Positions 18,901 to 30,584 are shown, counted from the first letter of the stretch. The stretch: DNA of 64,000 bases from Albula goreensis (GCA_022829145.1 CM040764.1:12792049-12856048); one strand, 5' to 3'. Program-made: numbers and translations. Notes: generated from the sequence alone by a model not told the origin.

Positions 18901-21499
18901 ACTTTATCAGACTCAGAGCCATATATACTTGAACAACTAATGATGAAATCCTTTTTAATTTTTTAAAAGGATACTTTTTTTTAACAGTGCTGAAGATACA
19001 CTGAAAAGAAGAGAAAGGAGAGGCCAACCCCCCTCTCCACCTCTCCTCTTCCCCCTCCACCCCCCCCACAAATATGCAGAAATCCCTCCATGGACTTGTG
19101 TTCTCACTGGCTCTTCCTGTCCACCTGGACACAGACTTGCTCCAGTGAGCCGTGTCTCAGCACAGACCACCCCGGACACTGCAGTCAGGCCACACTCACA
19201 CCCACACCCCCTTGTTTTCAATGCCAGGCCTGTGTACAAGCATCGAAGATTGAAACAAAAATTCATACAAAATAGTTTTGATTTGAAAAAGGAATAGACT
19301 AACCATGGCTGGACATGTATAAAATGCATTTTAAATATGGAAATAATGTATGTAAAATGACAGGCAGTGAAACTGATTAGTCTAATTAAATAATTAAGAT
19401 CATGAATTGGCATGGCAACCAGTAATCAAAACTGTATGGTCTGCCTTGCAAATCCCTGTCCTTGAATAGTCCTTTATATGTAATTAGATGTGAGGGCCAA
19501 ACGGTGAAATCTGATGGCTGTGAATATTTGCCTGTTCATACTCTTGCACATTCTTCTATACCTCTATATGAGATTTTATTTTTAACTTTCATTTTTCTTG
19601 TTTTACTTATTTACTTTTTTATTCCTTTTATTTATTGTTTTTTGGGCTGCTGACAAAGTGAAACAGCATGGCTCTGAAGAGGGGATTTATAGCTTGCTTC
19701 TCACTGAGACTGTGTGCAGTTTTTGACACGTTTTCCCTGTTACAGAGGGCTCCGACTGCAGCCCGTCTGTGGCTTATCGCTTCATTCCTGCGTCTGCCAC
19801 TCGATGCCTTCCACATGCGCAAGGGCCGCACAGCCGTTAACGCCACTGTGACAGAGTGATGCTTCGGAAAGTGAGTGGGCGTAATTACGCACACAAACCA
19901 AACAAACTCTCTGCTCTCTTTCTCCACACCTCCTTTTTTCCAGCTGTAAAAAAAAAAGACACGAGGTGAAGGGAACAATATAAACAAAAAGAATACAGGC
20001 CACACACCACATAAAAAGAATAGTATATGGGTTGTATTCTAAAAATGGGGGTTGGGATGGGTGGTGGGGGTCTTGGAAAAAGAGTGGTTGCACAGCAGAA
20101 TAAAATTAGGCCTAGATTTGTTCTTTTCCTCCTATTTTAAAAGTGATAAAGGAGTTAAGAGCTCATAACGTCCCCAGAACAAGAAGTATTTGATCTCTGC
20201 AAACACCACTCATAAATCTGGCAGGGACCCGAAGGAGAACCCGCTGTCGGGACGGGTTTCTTCCACTGCCAATCGAGGATTTATGGTCAGCTCAAACCTT
20301 AAAGCTAGCTCCCAGACCCCCCTGCCCCCTGCCAAGCTTCTTTTTGGCTTTGCTCTTTGCCAAATGTGTTTTTTTTTTGGTGGTACAGAGGACACACCCA
20401 CTGCCTTGGGCTAATCAAAGTTTATATCAACTTACCCGAAGCTGAGATTCTTGAATTGTCAATAGTTATGCAGTTATGCCCCATTTGTTTTGTACTTATT
20501 TGCACTTATCTTTTACTTCTATCATTTATGTATTTTTTTCTGTGCAAGGAAATAATCAAACTTTCATTCTGTGGGAAACTCCATGGTCTGATTTTCCTTA
20601 AAAAATATTTACTGAATTATTTTCAATTAATGTCAATTAGTTATGCTATTCTATACATTTAAGATGCCAAAAAAGTGCCAAAAAAGCCCAACCTCAATCA
20701 CACACTCACTTTAGTTTTAAACTTAAACTTAAACTAGAAACTCACACTGAGTTAAATAGAACTTTTGCAGTTGCCTGTGGGTAATGTAGTCCATAACTTA
20801 TGCTACAGTTGCCCAGCATGTCAAGCTTTTGCAGGCTCATACAATAACATTATGGGTGGGGGAAATCACTAAGGTTTTGTGACATTATTTTTCCTGGTAC
20901 ATAGTTTGGGATATTGTCATATTTTGGTTGCATTTCAGTGAAACTGTTGTCAAACGAAAATAAATAATAATAATATTTAACAGCAACATACAAAAACTTT
21001 GTCAAACTACAAAATGCAATATTCATATTATTTCAGAAATATTGTATCATGTCCTATGTATTGTGATAATGTTGGAACATAAGGTCCCTGGTCATTTGTG
21101 TTATGGCAAAAGCAATGTAGTTCAAAGCGATAAACCCACCCACATTCAGGATGTAACAATACATTCTATTCAATCACATCATCTTAGTGAAACCTGGCCT
21201 GAGTTGGAAGTGGAAATTCAAACCAACAATTCAGACATAAACCAGAGAGAGATAAAGCGTGTGAAGTGTGCCCTACTTCCACAAATCACATTTACAGAAC
21301 ATGGCCCATGTCTTGGCTGCCCATGTCCCTGGCATGTTGACTGCAGGGCCAGCCACACACACGTCTAAACATTCTTAGAATTTTTTTTTTTTTTTCGTTT
21401 CTTGACTTTGGACAGCTAAGCTGTATAAGTAGATTTTTGTAACCACGCGAAATATAAAATGTTAAGTCTCAAAGCACATTGTAACCGCCGTGGTTCTTT
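15978..21499. other. Intergenic DNA upstream of RGM, no gene recognised
   Basis: It contains CT-rich stretches near 18260-18330 and CA/CT words but no recognisable exon. An open frame at 21042-21368 has no family features. The last part may belong to the RGM promoter region. Confidence 0.55.
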
Positions 21500-22375
21500 T
21501 TGTCATTTCTTAACTTACGCAGAAATAAGAAGTGGAAAGCATACATCACTGAAAAAGAAGCTATAATCGAACTGGCTTTGGCGAATTTTGCAGTCGGCCC
21601 CCAGACTCCGTCTGACGTTTTTATTTGTGTGTAGTTTTCCAAGTTTCAAGGTCTGCCTTAGCTTGGCTGCAATAAAGTTTTGAAGGCGGGGCGAGTCATT
21701 TTGAGTGCTTTTGCTGGAAAGCAGCGGGGACTGTTTGTATTCGACCATCAGGCCAGGAATGATCAAAAGACATCTAAAGCAGTTGAAATCTCTGCGTGGT
21801 ATTTGCAAAAACAGCTTGCGCAGACGGTGCTGCAGCAAGACTATCACCATGAAGGAATTTCGGTGCGCTCATTTCATTTTTGTAGCGGAATTTGAGTAAC
21901 GGGCACCAGATCATCTGCGCTTCTGTGCTATTGGGTCGGGAAGTTACCCACATTTTCTTCATTGCGCCCATTGCGCCTAACACTTTTTGGCAGACTTGTA
22001 CTCAAGTCTCCATTTCTGTTGTTCTTCAGCTGTGAAGTTTTTGGGATCTATCCCTCCTCTTCTGTTTGCCAGGAAAAGCGCTATTTCAATTGGCTCCCTT
22101 CAAGCAGTAAAGCTGAACAACAATCTAAATATTCAATGTTTAAGTTATCTTAAGTCTGCCATTGGCCAAGAGGCCCCTTCGCTTTTTCCATTTTCTGCTC
22201 CACCCGCTCAGATTGCCGAACTCCACCCCCTAGTTAGGTTGCGCAGCCCGGAGTTCCAGGCTACTTTTGAATCTCAGGCGCCTTGTGAAGAGGTCTTTGG
22301 AGTTTTCGTCCACTTTCTCGTTGGAAAAGCATCGCGGAACAGTGGAGGAACTCCATTCGAACTGAATGGATTGGC
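21500..22375 (+). promoter_or_regulatory. rgmd: Putative RGM promoter and 5' UTR
   Basis: This stretch directly precedes the start codon. It has more CpG than the surrounding DNA, two inverted CCAAT-type cores (ATTGG near 22086 and 22160) and a GC-box-like CCACCCCC near 22225. A TATAAG sequence lies further up, near 21424. The transcription start cannot be read from sequence alone, and a separate non-coding first exon remains possible because other RGM genes have one. A 150-codon open frame at 21987-22439 overlaps in another frame and shows no recognisable protein. Confidence 0.4.
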
Positions 22376-22469
22376 ATGGGGAAAAGCGGATCTCAAAACC
22401 TGGCTAATAAGCGGCTTTGGATCTCGATATATTTTGTGATGGTTTTAGTTGCGCTTTGGTTTGTACCAG
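22376..22469 (+). CDS. rgmd: RGM exon 1 (coding part): start codon and signal peptide
   Basis: The first ATG in this frame, with G at -3 and +4, follows an in-frame TGA at 22286-22288 with no other ATG between them. It encodes a short basic N-terminus (MGKSGSQNLANKR) followed by a hydrophobic stretch ending WFVP, a typical signal peptide. The exon ends CCAG before a GTAAGG donor and leaves one base (phase 1). That base completes an Ala codon with the first two bases of the exon at 26059. The exact phase match, and the fact that RGM genes place the signal peptide on its own exon, support the assignment. No homology is expected in so short a leader, so this is the least certain exon. Confidence 0.75.
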
Positions 22470-22711
22470 GTAAGGCATAACTATATCAAATTGTATTTGC
22501 GTGTTGATATTTGCATGCGTATTCGGCAACGGAGTAGTGATCTCTTTTGCGTGAGCAAATGGTATGACGGAGATGTGTTAAAGGACAGCATCTGCTACTA
22601 GTCGGGAGTGTGTCAGCTTTCCCTCGATTTAATTTTATTGTTAAATTTTAACTTGTCTGACAGTCATCGCGGCATCGCTTATTCCACCTATTAGAAAGTA
22701 TCAGACACCAA

Positions 22712-22746
<35 letters not shown>

Positions 22747-25700
22747 AAGAAATGAATAAATATAAAAGAAGAATGTAGTCGTGTGTAATTCCGTGGGAGA
22801 AGAAAATGTTGATTTGCTGGTCTTGCAATCATAATCAAATCACTCCATATGATAAGACGAGTCTTTTTCCACAAAAGTAGACCGCATAACACTGGCTTTG
22901 CTGTCAGGCTCCCCTTCAGTCGTTTGGGCTGTTCACTATTTCTCCTTCGCCTGGTTTTTGATGTTGATCTCTCCCAGCGCCCCGAAGAACAGTTCGAGCT
23001 TTGTTGTGGGCGAATGTGGTCTGTGAATATTTTGTTGGCAATTATGTACCAAAACAAAGCGAAGGAAGTGGCGGGCGAGGGTGGATGCAGACGGCTTAGG
23101 TAATATAGGGGACATATTTGTTTATATTGTTGTTTTTTATGGTTGTTTTTGTTATTGTTATTATTTTGACAGTTTTGTTTTAATTGTTTATTTATACCCA
23201 ATATTGACGATTATTGTTACCATTTTTGTTATTGCATGTGTCGTGTATTCTTTGGTAACACAATATCTTGAAAATATTGAGTACCCATTTAAAAATGCCT
23301 GAAAGGGAATGTTTACATTGTATTCAGTTCAATTAAGTATCGAATTTTGAACTGCGAACATCCCTGTTACAATAAAATACGCAATTTAACACAAAAGTTC
23401 ACAGGATATTCTGCTCTATGTCTTCTGTACTTGATATATGTGGATAGCCTTTTCCCTCCTAAAACTAGGAGGCTGACAGAACAAGCTGCTAAGATATGAG
23501 AATATATCCAGCGGATTGGCTCTAGTGTTAAGCCATATCTGCTCAGAGACGTTTTACCGGCCATACATGGATGCTGTACTAAAGACTCTGTTAGTACTTT
23601 GAGTGAACAGTTAGAAGATAACCACTTCAGGTGGATCCTCTAACAGAGATGTCCATTTGGCCTCCTTTGCAGGGTCAATATTTTTGAGGGAAACAAAATG
23701 ATTTATGCTATCATAATTCTGCCAAAACTGAATTTCTTCAGTCCTTTTTCATACTTTTGCTAAGGTTTTCCTCAGAAAGGGAGATGAGAAGCTGCCTGAT
23801 CACCATTTCTCCTCATTTATTTACTGATGCCATTTGTCATTGGAATCATTTAGGATCCGGTAATAGAACTGCCCTAATTGCAGTGAATGGTTTAGTGTAG
23901 CTGAAATTGAAAGTGTTAGATAGGTGCTGAGTTTTCCCGGTGAAGAGTTATAATACTGCCCTGGTTTACACATCAGAGACCCAGCTCGTTAAGCTTCTCC
24001 GTGCAGCTGTGAACAGGGCTAGTACCATAATTATCCCACTTATATTGTGTAGTCCTCAAGTATAGAATATTTCAGCAATGTATACGTTTAAGAAAAATAT
24101 GCATTGCATCTTCTATTTAATTTACTCAGTGAATGCATTGTCCTCAAGCCAAGCTCAGGACTCCTGGTCTGCTGTGTGCAGGCACTAAGCCTCCCCTAAG
24201 CCTGTACAGGGGAACACTTGAATGACGTGTGACATCATTAGCTCTTCTCCACATGCACATACTGTAATTTTGAGATACCCAAGGGTTTATAATTTCCATT
24301 TCTCACATCATAGAATAATTACAGGTGTGCCGGCTATGGTGAAGCCAAAGGACAGTGTGGAGAGTCTTATTGTGTTAATATTTTCATTAAATCAAAGCTC
24401 TTCTTTTTGTGTCAGGGAGTGGGGTTGGGGGGGGGGGGGGGCGGGCGGTTTGGGGAGCAGATGAACGCAGAGCGGTGAAAATGAAACTGCACTAAAGATG
24501 AAGCACAATAAACTGCGTGAACTTCACAAGATGAAGCCGCCACACCTTTTTGCGGTAATACTCTGCTGAGATAGGCATCTATGCAAATGCACAGATTAGT
24601 AATTTGAGAGTGAGTTATCATCAGGCCAGAGTGAAGCTGGCTTGGCCCGAGCCACAGACTGCACCCACAACATGTAACATGTCTTTCCCAGGTTTTCTTC
24701 TTAAAAAAAACACGCTACAACACTAAACCTTATTACTTATTTGTATTGTAGGGTATATTGTATACCACTTGGTATTGTTTTTGTTATGGTAAAGTGCTAT
24801 AAGGTTATAACCGCCTGAGCAGAGTGGCTATAACCTTATGGTACTATGATGCAGACCAGGTTGCTCATAACCTAATTGGTCTATGAGCCTGACATGGCTG
24901 CTCATAACCTCACGTAAATATGAACCTTAACACATTTCAGCTAAGAAAAGGGTGTCAGCATGCTGAACACTCAACTGAACATACTTTTTTGCACCAGCAG
25001 AAAATCCGTACCCTGTGGTTCTCCAGCACAAAGCTTAGGTCTGCTGGAGAAAGCCACATTAAGACTCCACATTGGATTTTTCTATGGTGGATTTCTGTGG
25101 CATTGCCCAGTTCTTTCAGATGTTTATGACTTGCTGCTGTCGCTATTTTGGAGCTGTCAACTTTTTTTTCACTGGAGCTTTTTTCACCTTAATAAGAGTA
25201 GTTACGAAATGGGTGGAATTATGGTAGACATGTATTAGTCTGTTTTTACTGTGGAGGGTGAGGAGGAATTGGCATATTAAGTATATATTAAACTATGTAT
25301 GATTGTGAGTCATCATTACAGAGGCTTCCAATGAATGTGATGTAAAAATGAATGCGTGTGAAAATATTTACATAGGTTGACTGATTGACTTGAATTGGGA
25401 GCCTTTTTGGTTGACATAGAGAAAAAAAGTACAGGTATATCTGTGTGTCTCTCAGCTATGAATTCAAATCACAACCGTACTGCTTCCTTCAGAGTCTGTG
25501 GGGGAGGTTTCGCAGGGCACTTGATTACATAGTTGGATGCGGGTGGGGGAAAAACTATCTGGAATTAATCACAATCATATTTTAGTCTGAATAAACTTTG
25601 TATTGTAGTCATTGGAGGAAACTCCAGCCAAAAGACCTCACTGCATTCATCATGATTCTGTGCGCCTTTCCCCATTTTACATGATTTTGCAGTCTGCTTA

Positions 25701-28700
25701 CTTTTATGATCAGATAAATGAGGTGCAACTAAGTTTCCCTGGCAGTGAATGTTGAAAATCTAAAATTATTAGAAAAATGTTTTTCTAATAAACAGAAGTA
25801 ACCAGACTGGTGATGACTCTCTGATCTAAAGAGCACAGACAAAGCAGGAACATGCTGCATGGCTGAAACCACACCTAGTTAGTCAGCTGTCAGTTCAGAT
25901 TAGTAAAATACCAAAGGAAGGGAGGGCACTACTTCAGAGTATTCACACAGGAGTTTAGTGGGACTTACTCTGAGCCTGCGTTACAGGAAGAGGATGCGAC
26001 GATGTTCTGGCAGTGGTGAGTGTCTAATGTTGGTCTCTTTGCCCGACACCCCCTGTAGCCCGCTGCCTGCAGTGCCGGATCCAGCGCTGCAACGCGGAGT
26101 ACGTTGCCTCCACGTCGCCCTCTGGTGGCCTCCAGGAGGAGCCGCTGGCCAGCGTGGGCTACTGCACCGCTCTGCGGGCCTACTCCCTCTGCACCCGCCG
26201 AACGGCCCGCGGCTGCCGTGGCGACCTGGTCTTCCACTCCGCTGTCTTCCGTATCAAGGAGCTCTTTTCCCAGCACAACTGTTCCAGCGAGGGCCCCACG
26301 TCCCCCACTAGGGCCGCCGGAACCCCCAGCCCTGCCGCTGCGTCACTGTGCGACTATGAGAGCTGGGCGCTGGCCTCGGGACCCGCCTCCGCCGGTTCAC
26401 AGGTCAGCTACGCCCACTGCGGACTATTCGGCGACCCCCACCTACGGACGTTCCGTGACGAGTTTCAGACATGCAAGGTGGAGGGGGCCTGGCCCCTCAT
26501 CGACAACCGCTACCTGTCTGTGCAGGTAACCAACGTGCCCGTTGTACTGGGCTCCAGCGCCACGGCAACAAGCAAGGTAAGCCACGACCTGTGGCATGCT
26601 GTTTTCAGTGACGGTGTTGTGCTAATCTCTGAATGAGAGCCTAATGTTTTACTGCATCAGCCGCCCATAGGGCTGTCTAGCACACTCTTGCCTCAGCTTA
26701 GGTTTGTCATATCTCTGACTCTGAGTGGTGTGGAAGATTTTAGAAAAAAAGTTATCTCAGTCATTTTTTTAATAATTTACACACAGTACAAAGCGTTATC
26801 CTGAGGCAACAGCCATCATTTTCCTAAGTAACAGTTCGGAAGAGGAACTTTTAAACAATTACATCCCTTGAAATTTGGCTTGCCCAATACTTCACTCAAT
26901 TTTCGCTCTTGCAGTGCATTCCACATGCAGAGACTTTAGCATATTTGCGCACATTTGTTTTGTCTCAGCCGCTACATTTTGCTGGTAAACACCTCCACAC
27001 TGTAAGGAACGAGAATCTCTGAACCCCACATATGTGAAGTGTTTGTGCGGGTAATGGCATGGTTTAAAGTGTAAAGTGTGAAACTGGTCATTAATGTCAG
27101 AAGGCGCTCACCACACTGCCTGGGAACAGCACGTACGCATCAGAAATCACCACACCAGGGATGATGCAGTTTGGACATTAGGGCAGCGGAGTTTTCCCAA
27201 CCCTGATCCTCTATCCTCACCTCAGACCGGCCCTCGCCGGCTTTGTAATCAGGAAATATTTGTTCTGGCTGTGAACGCTGCCAGGGTTAGGGCTCCGCAC
27301 CGCGCTGCTTTTTCCAGACTTATAGCACAGAGTTAGAAACGCAGTGGCAAATGTTAGGAAACTTGAGAAGAATTCCTGGTAATCTCTCAGATTTGGTGTT
27401 CAACCATTTGTTCTCAACTTTGAACTGCATTACATTCTAACTTCAGATGCACAGCATTTAAAAATGGGCAGATCTGTGCATAGTTCTGAAGTATCTGTTA
27501 CAATAAATGACCTGTATACTCTTCATGGAGGATCTGTGCGTATACTGTGGGTATATACAGAGTTGTTATGATGGTAACAAAGTGCTTTCCCTGAAATGAA
27601 CACAATATTCTGGGTAGCAGAATGGGTCTGGGTCATCAGTCTTTAAATGTCCCAGATAGCTTGTCTATTAGTTTTGCACATCTACACATGGGCCCCTAAA
27701 GTTTTTCATTTGTTTTTCTGTACATATTCACTTGCGAGAGTCACCTCTCTTTACCTGCAGTGTGCAGTCTTCTGTCCTGGATGTAACTGTATTCATATAA
27801 CGTAGTTTCTTGGAGCTCTTTGGGCTTTTCTGTCCTTAGGGGGAGAACTTTAATCTCAGGCTGGGGGCAGTTAGGTCTTCCCTGGCCACAGAGCACATTT
27901 CCACATGGCTCTGAGATGGAGCTGAACTCCAGCAGTTTCTAATAGTGGAAGGAGAACTGTGGAGCCTCCTTTGAAAACATTTTGGCTCTGAGGAATGTTT
28001 TTCCTATTTCTTATTGAGGGCCGCAGTGGAGAAATTCCTGTAGTTGACGGCTACGTGCTGAGATGCTCTTTCCTCCCTGTCAGACAGATTTCTCTGTTAC
28101 TTGACTTTTGTGACGTTTGTCAGTTTAATTTCCCCAGAGGTTAGAGCCGGGTTTGCAAACTCAATTCCTGGGCAGCTATAGTGTCTGCTGGTTTATTGGT
28201 GTTTTCCAGGTCCTAAGCTGCCCGATTTAAGATATCAATTGGTTAAAGAGTCCTCGCACTGTGTTTCCAAGGCCTACCTTGGCTTTTGATTCAGAGGAAA
28301 CCACAAAAACCTGCAGGCACTACAGAGTTTGAGTTTGTGGTCTTTTGGTTAGAAAGAACTTAGACTTAAATATCCTGTGATATATACACTTTTTTTTTTG
28401 TGTTATGGTAAGAAGCACAACTGTGTCTGATGATTTTCTAAATACTGTACAAGAAGTGATTGCTCTTGTTTTGGAATATATAATTAGATTATTTCTTAGA
28501 ATTTCTTCAAGCAAAAAATAAGGAATTATTTTATAAGAATAACTATTTGTCATGTATATATTACAGTTTATTCCATTATGTATTCCATAAAGAAAAGAAG
28601 TGTGTTGGAAAACCTAAAGTAAAATACAATGGAATAAACACTGGTAGTGTGTGTGGGAGATGGCATAGATCCTCAGTCTTGTTCTTTTACATCCACCAGA

Positions 28701-29799
28701 TGTAAATCATGTTGAGATGTTTGTTTCATAGTCTTTTCAAAGGAATGCCTCTTTAAGTATTACAGTGCCACCCTGTGGAGCTTTTAGGTACTACAGATGA
28801 GAATAACTTCCAAAGCAAGATAAAGCATTGTCATTTAGGAACTGTATAAGGTGTAAATATAATCATGTGCAATGAATAGAGATTAGGGAATTATTTTATA
28901 TAACAATTTATTATGTAATTTATCATAAAAATAGCTTGCCCTGTTTCTTGCCCATTCACTGTGGATGATAGATACACGATAAATGTAAGTGCATAGTTAT
29001 TTAATTTATTATTACTCTACCCCTCTCCCCTTCCTGCTCAGTCATTGTGTATGACAGGTACAGTTTAAGTATCAGTATATAGTTATGTAATGTATTGTTA
29101 CTCAGCCCCTCTCCCTTCCTGCTCACTCAGATCACAGTAATCTTCAAGGCGTTCCGCGGCTGCACGGAGCAGAAGGTGTATCAGGCTACTACAGAGGACC
29201 TGCCCTCGGCCTTCCTGGATGGGACACGAAGCGGCGGCGATGGGGCCAGCCTGTGGATCACGGAGCGGGGCGGGGTGGCAGATGGTGAGGGCCGTCAGGT
29301 GAAGATCCGGGCGCGCTACGTGGGGACCTCCATCATTGTGCGACAGGTGGGGCGCTACCTCACCTTTGCCATCCGCATGCCTGAGGCAGTACTTGGGTCG
29401 GCTGAGCAGGGTAGCGGCCTGCAGCTCTGCTTGACTGGCTGCCCGCAGGGCGAGCTGATTGGGGACGCCCATCCTGCCCTGCCCCAGGCCCCGCCCCAAC
29501 GCCAGGCCTTCACAGCAGAGCGGGCAGCGGCCAGGTGCAGAGAGACCCTAAAGGTGGAGGACGTTTACTTCCAGTCCTGCGTCTTTGACCTACTCACCAC
29601 AGGGGACCCCCAGTTTTCACTGGCTGCGTTTGGGGCGCTGGAGGACCTCAAAGCCCTGCCCCCCAGCAGGCTGGAGCAGGAGCAGGGCCCACTTGAGACT
29701 GGGACGTCCCAGATCTCCAACGCAGCTGCTCCATGTGGGACAGGGATGAAGCCCCACCTCCTGCTGCTCCTCCTCACACTGCTTCTGCTGCTTCTGTAA
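22376..29799 (+). CDS. rgmd: Repulsive guidance molecule (RGM) family GPI-anchored co-receptor, probably RGMd; complete, 3 coding exons
   Basis: Exons 22376-22469, 26059-26576 and 29131-29799 join in frame (phases 1 and 0) to give 426 residues, a normal RGM length. The order is: signal peptide (about 1-31); Cys-rich N-terminal domain with CRIQRCNAEY at 37-46, an RGD at 85-87 and an N-glycosylation sequon NCS at 105; a partial von Willebrand D domain with the FGDPH autocleavage motif (Asp157-Pro158); and a very hydrophobic leucine-rich C-terminus that fits a GPI-anchor signal. RGM proteins bind BMP ligands with the N-terminal domain and neogenin with the D domain at the cell surface. The N-terminal part resembles hemojuvelin (RCNAEYV, CTRRTARGCRGDL), while the second half resembles RGMa (CKVEGAWPLIDN, YFQSCVFDLLTTGD). 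The neighbouring celf5 favours rgmd over hjv or rgma. The family is certain; the paralogue is inferred. Confidence 0.9.
22711..22747. repeat. (AAAT)n tetranucleotide microsatellite in RGM intron 1
   Basis: About nine copies of ATAA/AAAT in phase. Confidence 0.95.
24415..24455 (+). repeat. G-rich tract with a 15-base G run
   Basis: GGGAGTGGGGTT, then about 15 G, then CGGGCGGTTTGGGG. At least four runs of three or more G are present on the RGM sense strand. Confidence 0.9.
24799..24839. repeat. 11-bp inverted repeat in RGM intron 1
   Basis: ATAAGGTTATA (24799-24809) and TATAACCTTAT (24829-24839) are exact reverse complements with a 19-base loop. CTCATAACCT recurs at about 24864 and 24900. Confidence 0.85.
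26059..26576 (+). CDS. rgmd: RGM exon 2: N-terminal Cys-rich domain, RGD, start of von Willebrand D domain with GDPH cleavage site
   Basis: The acceptor CCCCCTGTAG precedes 26059 and the donor AAG|GTAAGC follows 26576. The exon encodes residues 32-204, from ARCLQCRIQRC to GSSATATSK. Visible landmarks are the RGD (26217-26225), the NCS sequon (26277) and LFGDPHLRTF. Its Asp-Pro bond (26433-26438) is the known autoproteolysis site of RGM proteins. CKVEGAWPLIDN and SVQVTNVPVV follow. The exon is much richer in GC than the flanking introns. The phase 0 end after the ATAT(N/S)K motif is where RGM genes normally split. A second AG at 26071-26072 was rejected as the acceptor because it breaks the phase. 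Confidence 0.95.
28152..28340. mobile_element. Imperfect foldback (MITE-like) element in RGM intron 2
   Basis: The left arm GCAAACTCAATTCCTGGGCA...GTGTCTGCTGGTTT pairs imperfectly with the right arm AAACCTGCAGGCACTACAGAG...TTTGAGTTTG. This palindromic layout recurs in fish repeats. No clean target duplication was found. Confidence 0.4.
28956..29130 (+). repeat. Tandem duplication (~86 bp) containing the RGM intron 2 acceptor
   Basis: Copy one (about 28956-29041) and copy two (about 29042-29130) align along their length. GTGGATGATA at 28961 matches GTGTATGACA at 29047, ATAGTTAT recurs at 28993 and 29079, and TTCCTGCTCA recurs at 29031 and 29116. Each copy ends with a pyrimidine tract and an AG (29041 and 29130). 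The two AGs lie 89 bases apart. Confidence 0.75.
29131..29799 (+). CDS. rgmd: RGM exon 3: rest of von Willebrand D domain, C-terminal domain, GPI-anchor signal, stop
   Basis: The exon follows the acceptor TTCCTGCTCACTCAG and encodes residues 205-426, starting ITVIFKAFRGCTEQKVYQ and ending at TAA 29797-29799. Family signatures are VGRYLTFAIRMPE, LQLCLTGCP and VYFQSCVFDLLTTGDPQF. The last ~17 residues are almost all Leu after GMKPH, as expected for a GPI-attachment signal. The anchor residue is probably among the small residues just before it (SNAAAPCGTG). The linker rich in Pro, Ala and Gln (ALPQAPPQRQ) is low in complexity and looks poorly conserved. Confidence 0.95.
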   Translation: MTVIFKAFRGCTEQKVYQATTEDLPSAFLDGTRSGGDGASLWITERGGVADGEGRQVKIRARYVGTSIIVRQVGRYLTFAIRMPEAVLGSAEQGSGLQLCLTGCPQGELIGDAHPALPQAPPQRQAFTAERAAARCRETLKVEDVYFQSCVFDLLTTGDPQFSLAAFGALEDLKALPPSRLEQEQGPLETGTSQISNAAAPCGTGMKPHLLLLLLTLLLLLL

Positions 29800-30584
29800 G
29801 ACTGACTCAGCAACAATGCATAACTGTAATCATACGTGTAATAACAAAAATGGCTGATAGAGGCAGGTGTACAGGGACAGTGTGATCACGTTGGTGTGTG
29901 TTAAAGAACAGAGACAGACATGGACCACGCTCACACCTGCTCTCCTGTGCTCCGCCAAGGGATTTCAGAACGGCATAACAGACTCTCCCACACTGGCACT
30001 GTGCCTCTTTTTTAAGGCATGGAGCATGAATCTGAAGATATATTCCATATTCAGGGACCCCTACCCCCTCCCAAACAGATGCATTTTTTTCCGCTGGGTT
30101 TGCACAGATATTGGAGACTGCCGCAAGTGTGAAGTGCAGCACGGTTTTGTTTCCTCGGAAAGGGGGCGTCAAGGCAGCTGATCCACAAACCTTTGCAAAA
30201 GACCGCTGCCATTCAGAACATAGCCTGTTGCAAACCTGCGAAAGGGATGTTGTAATGTTCTTGTCAGAAAAGGGGCGCGCATGTGTGAGCGTTGATGAGG
30301 CTGGAACAGAGTGACTGAGCACTGCGGTCCTGTAAATGGAAATGCCATGATGTAACATCCCCCAAAGGGCCATGGGCTTTCCTGGATAATCATTCATTTT
30401 TAACCCTGGTAACAGTTTACTTCCTTGAATGTGTGGCTGGTGTCATAAAGAAATGAATATAGAATGTACAGGAATCCGATACGGGAATCCAACAACCATG
30501 TTAAAATACTACCTATCCATAAAAACAAGCAGACGTATCCCTTTCATTTCCTGGGCTGGGTAAACAGTGTGTCTGTGTGTCTGT

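Larger units (their letters stand above)
22470..26058 (+). other. rgmd: RGM intron 1
   Basis: GTAAGG...CCTGTAG intron of 3589 bases. It holds an (AAAT)n tetranucleotide tract at 22711-22747, a G-rich tract with a 15-base G run at 24415-24455, and a hairpin with repeated CATAACC words at 24799-24910. No coding sequence was recognised in it. Confidence 0.75.
26577..29130 (+). other. rgmd: RGM intron 2
   Basis: GTAAGC...CACTCAG intron of 2554 bases. It contains an imperfect foldback element near 28152-28340. Its last ~175 bases consist of two tandem copies of an ~86-bp unit that includes the acceptor. No coding content was recognised. Confidence 0.85.

Noticed and set aside
21987-22439. 150-codon open frame overlapping the RGM start
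   Set aside because: It is in another frame from the signal peptide and has no family features. It could at most be an upstream overlapping frame in the 5' UTR.
26071-26072. Alternative acceptor AG (CTGCAG) for RGM exon 2
   Set aside because: Using it leaves the one base carried from exon 1 out of frame with TGCCGGATC. The AG at 26057-26058 restores the frame exactly and keeps the family CxxC spacing.
22376-29799. RGM called as hemojuvelin (hjv) or rgma
   Set aside because: The N-terminal domain does look like hemojuvelin, but the D domain and C-terminal region follow RGMa/b and the neighbour is celf5, not celf3. Kept as alternatives only.
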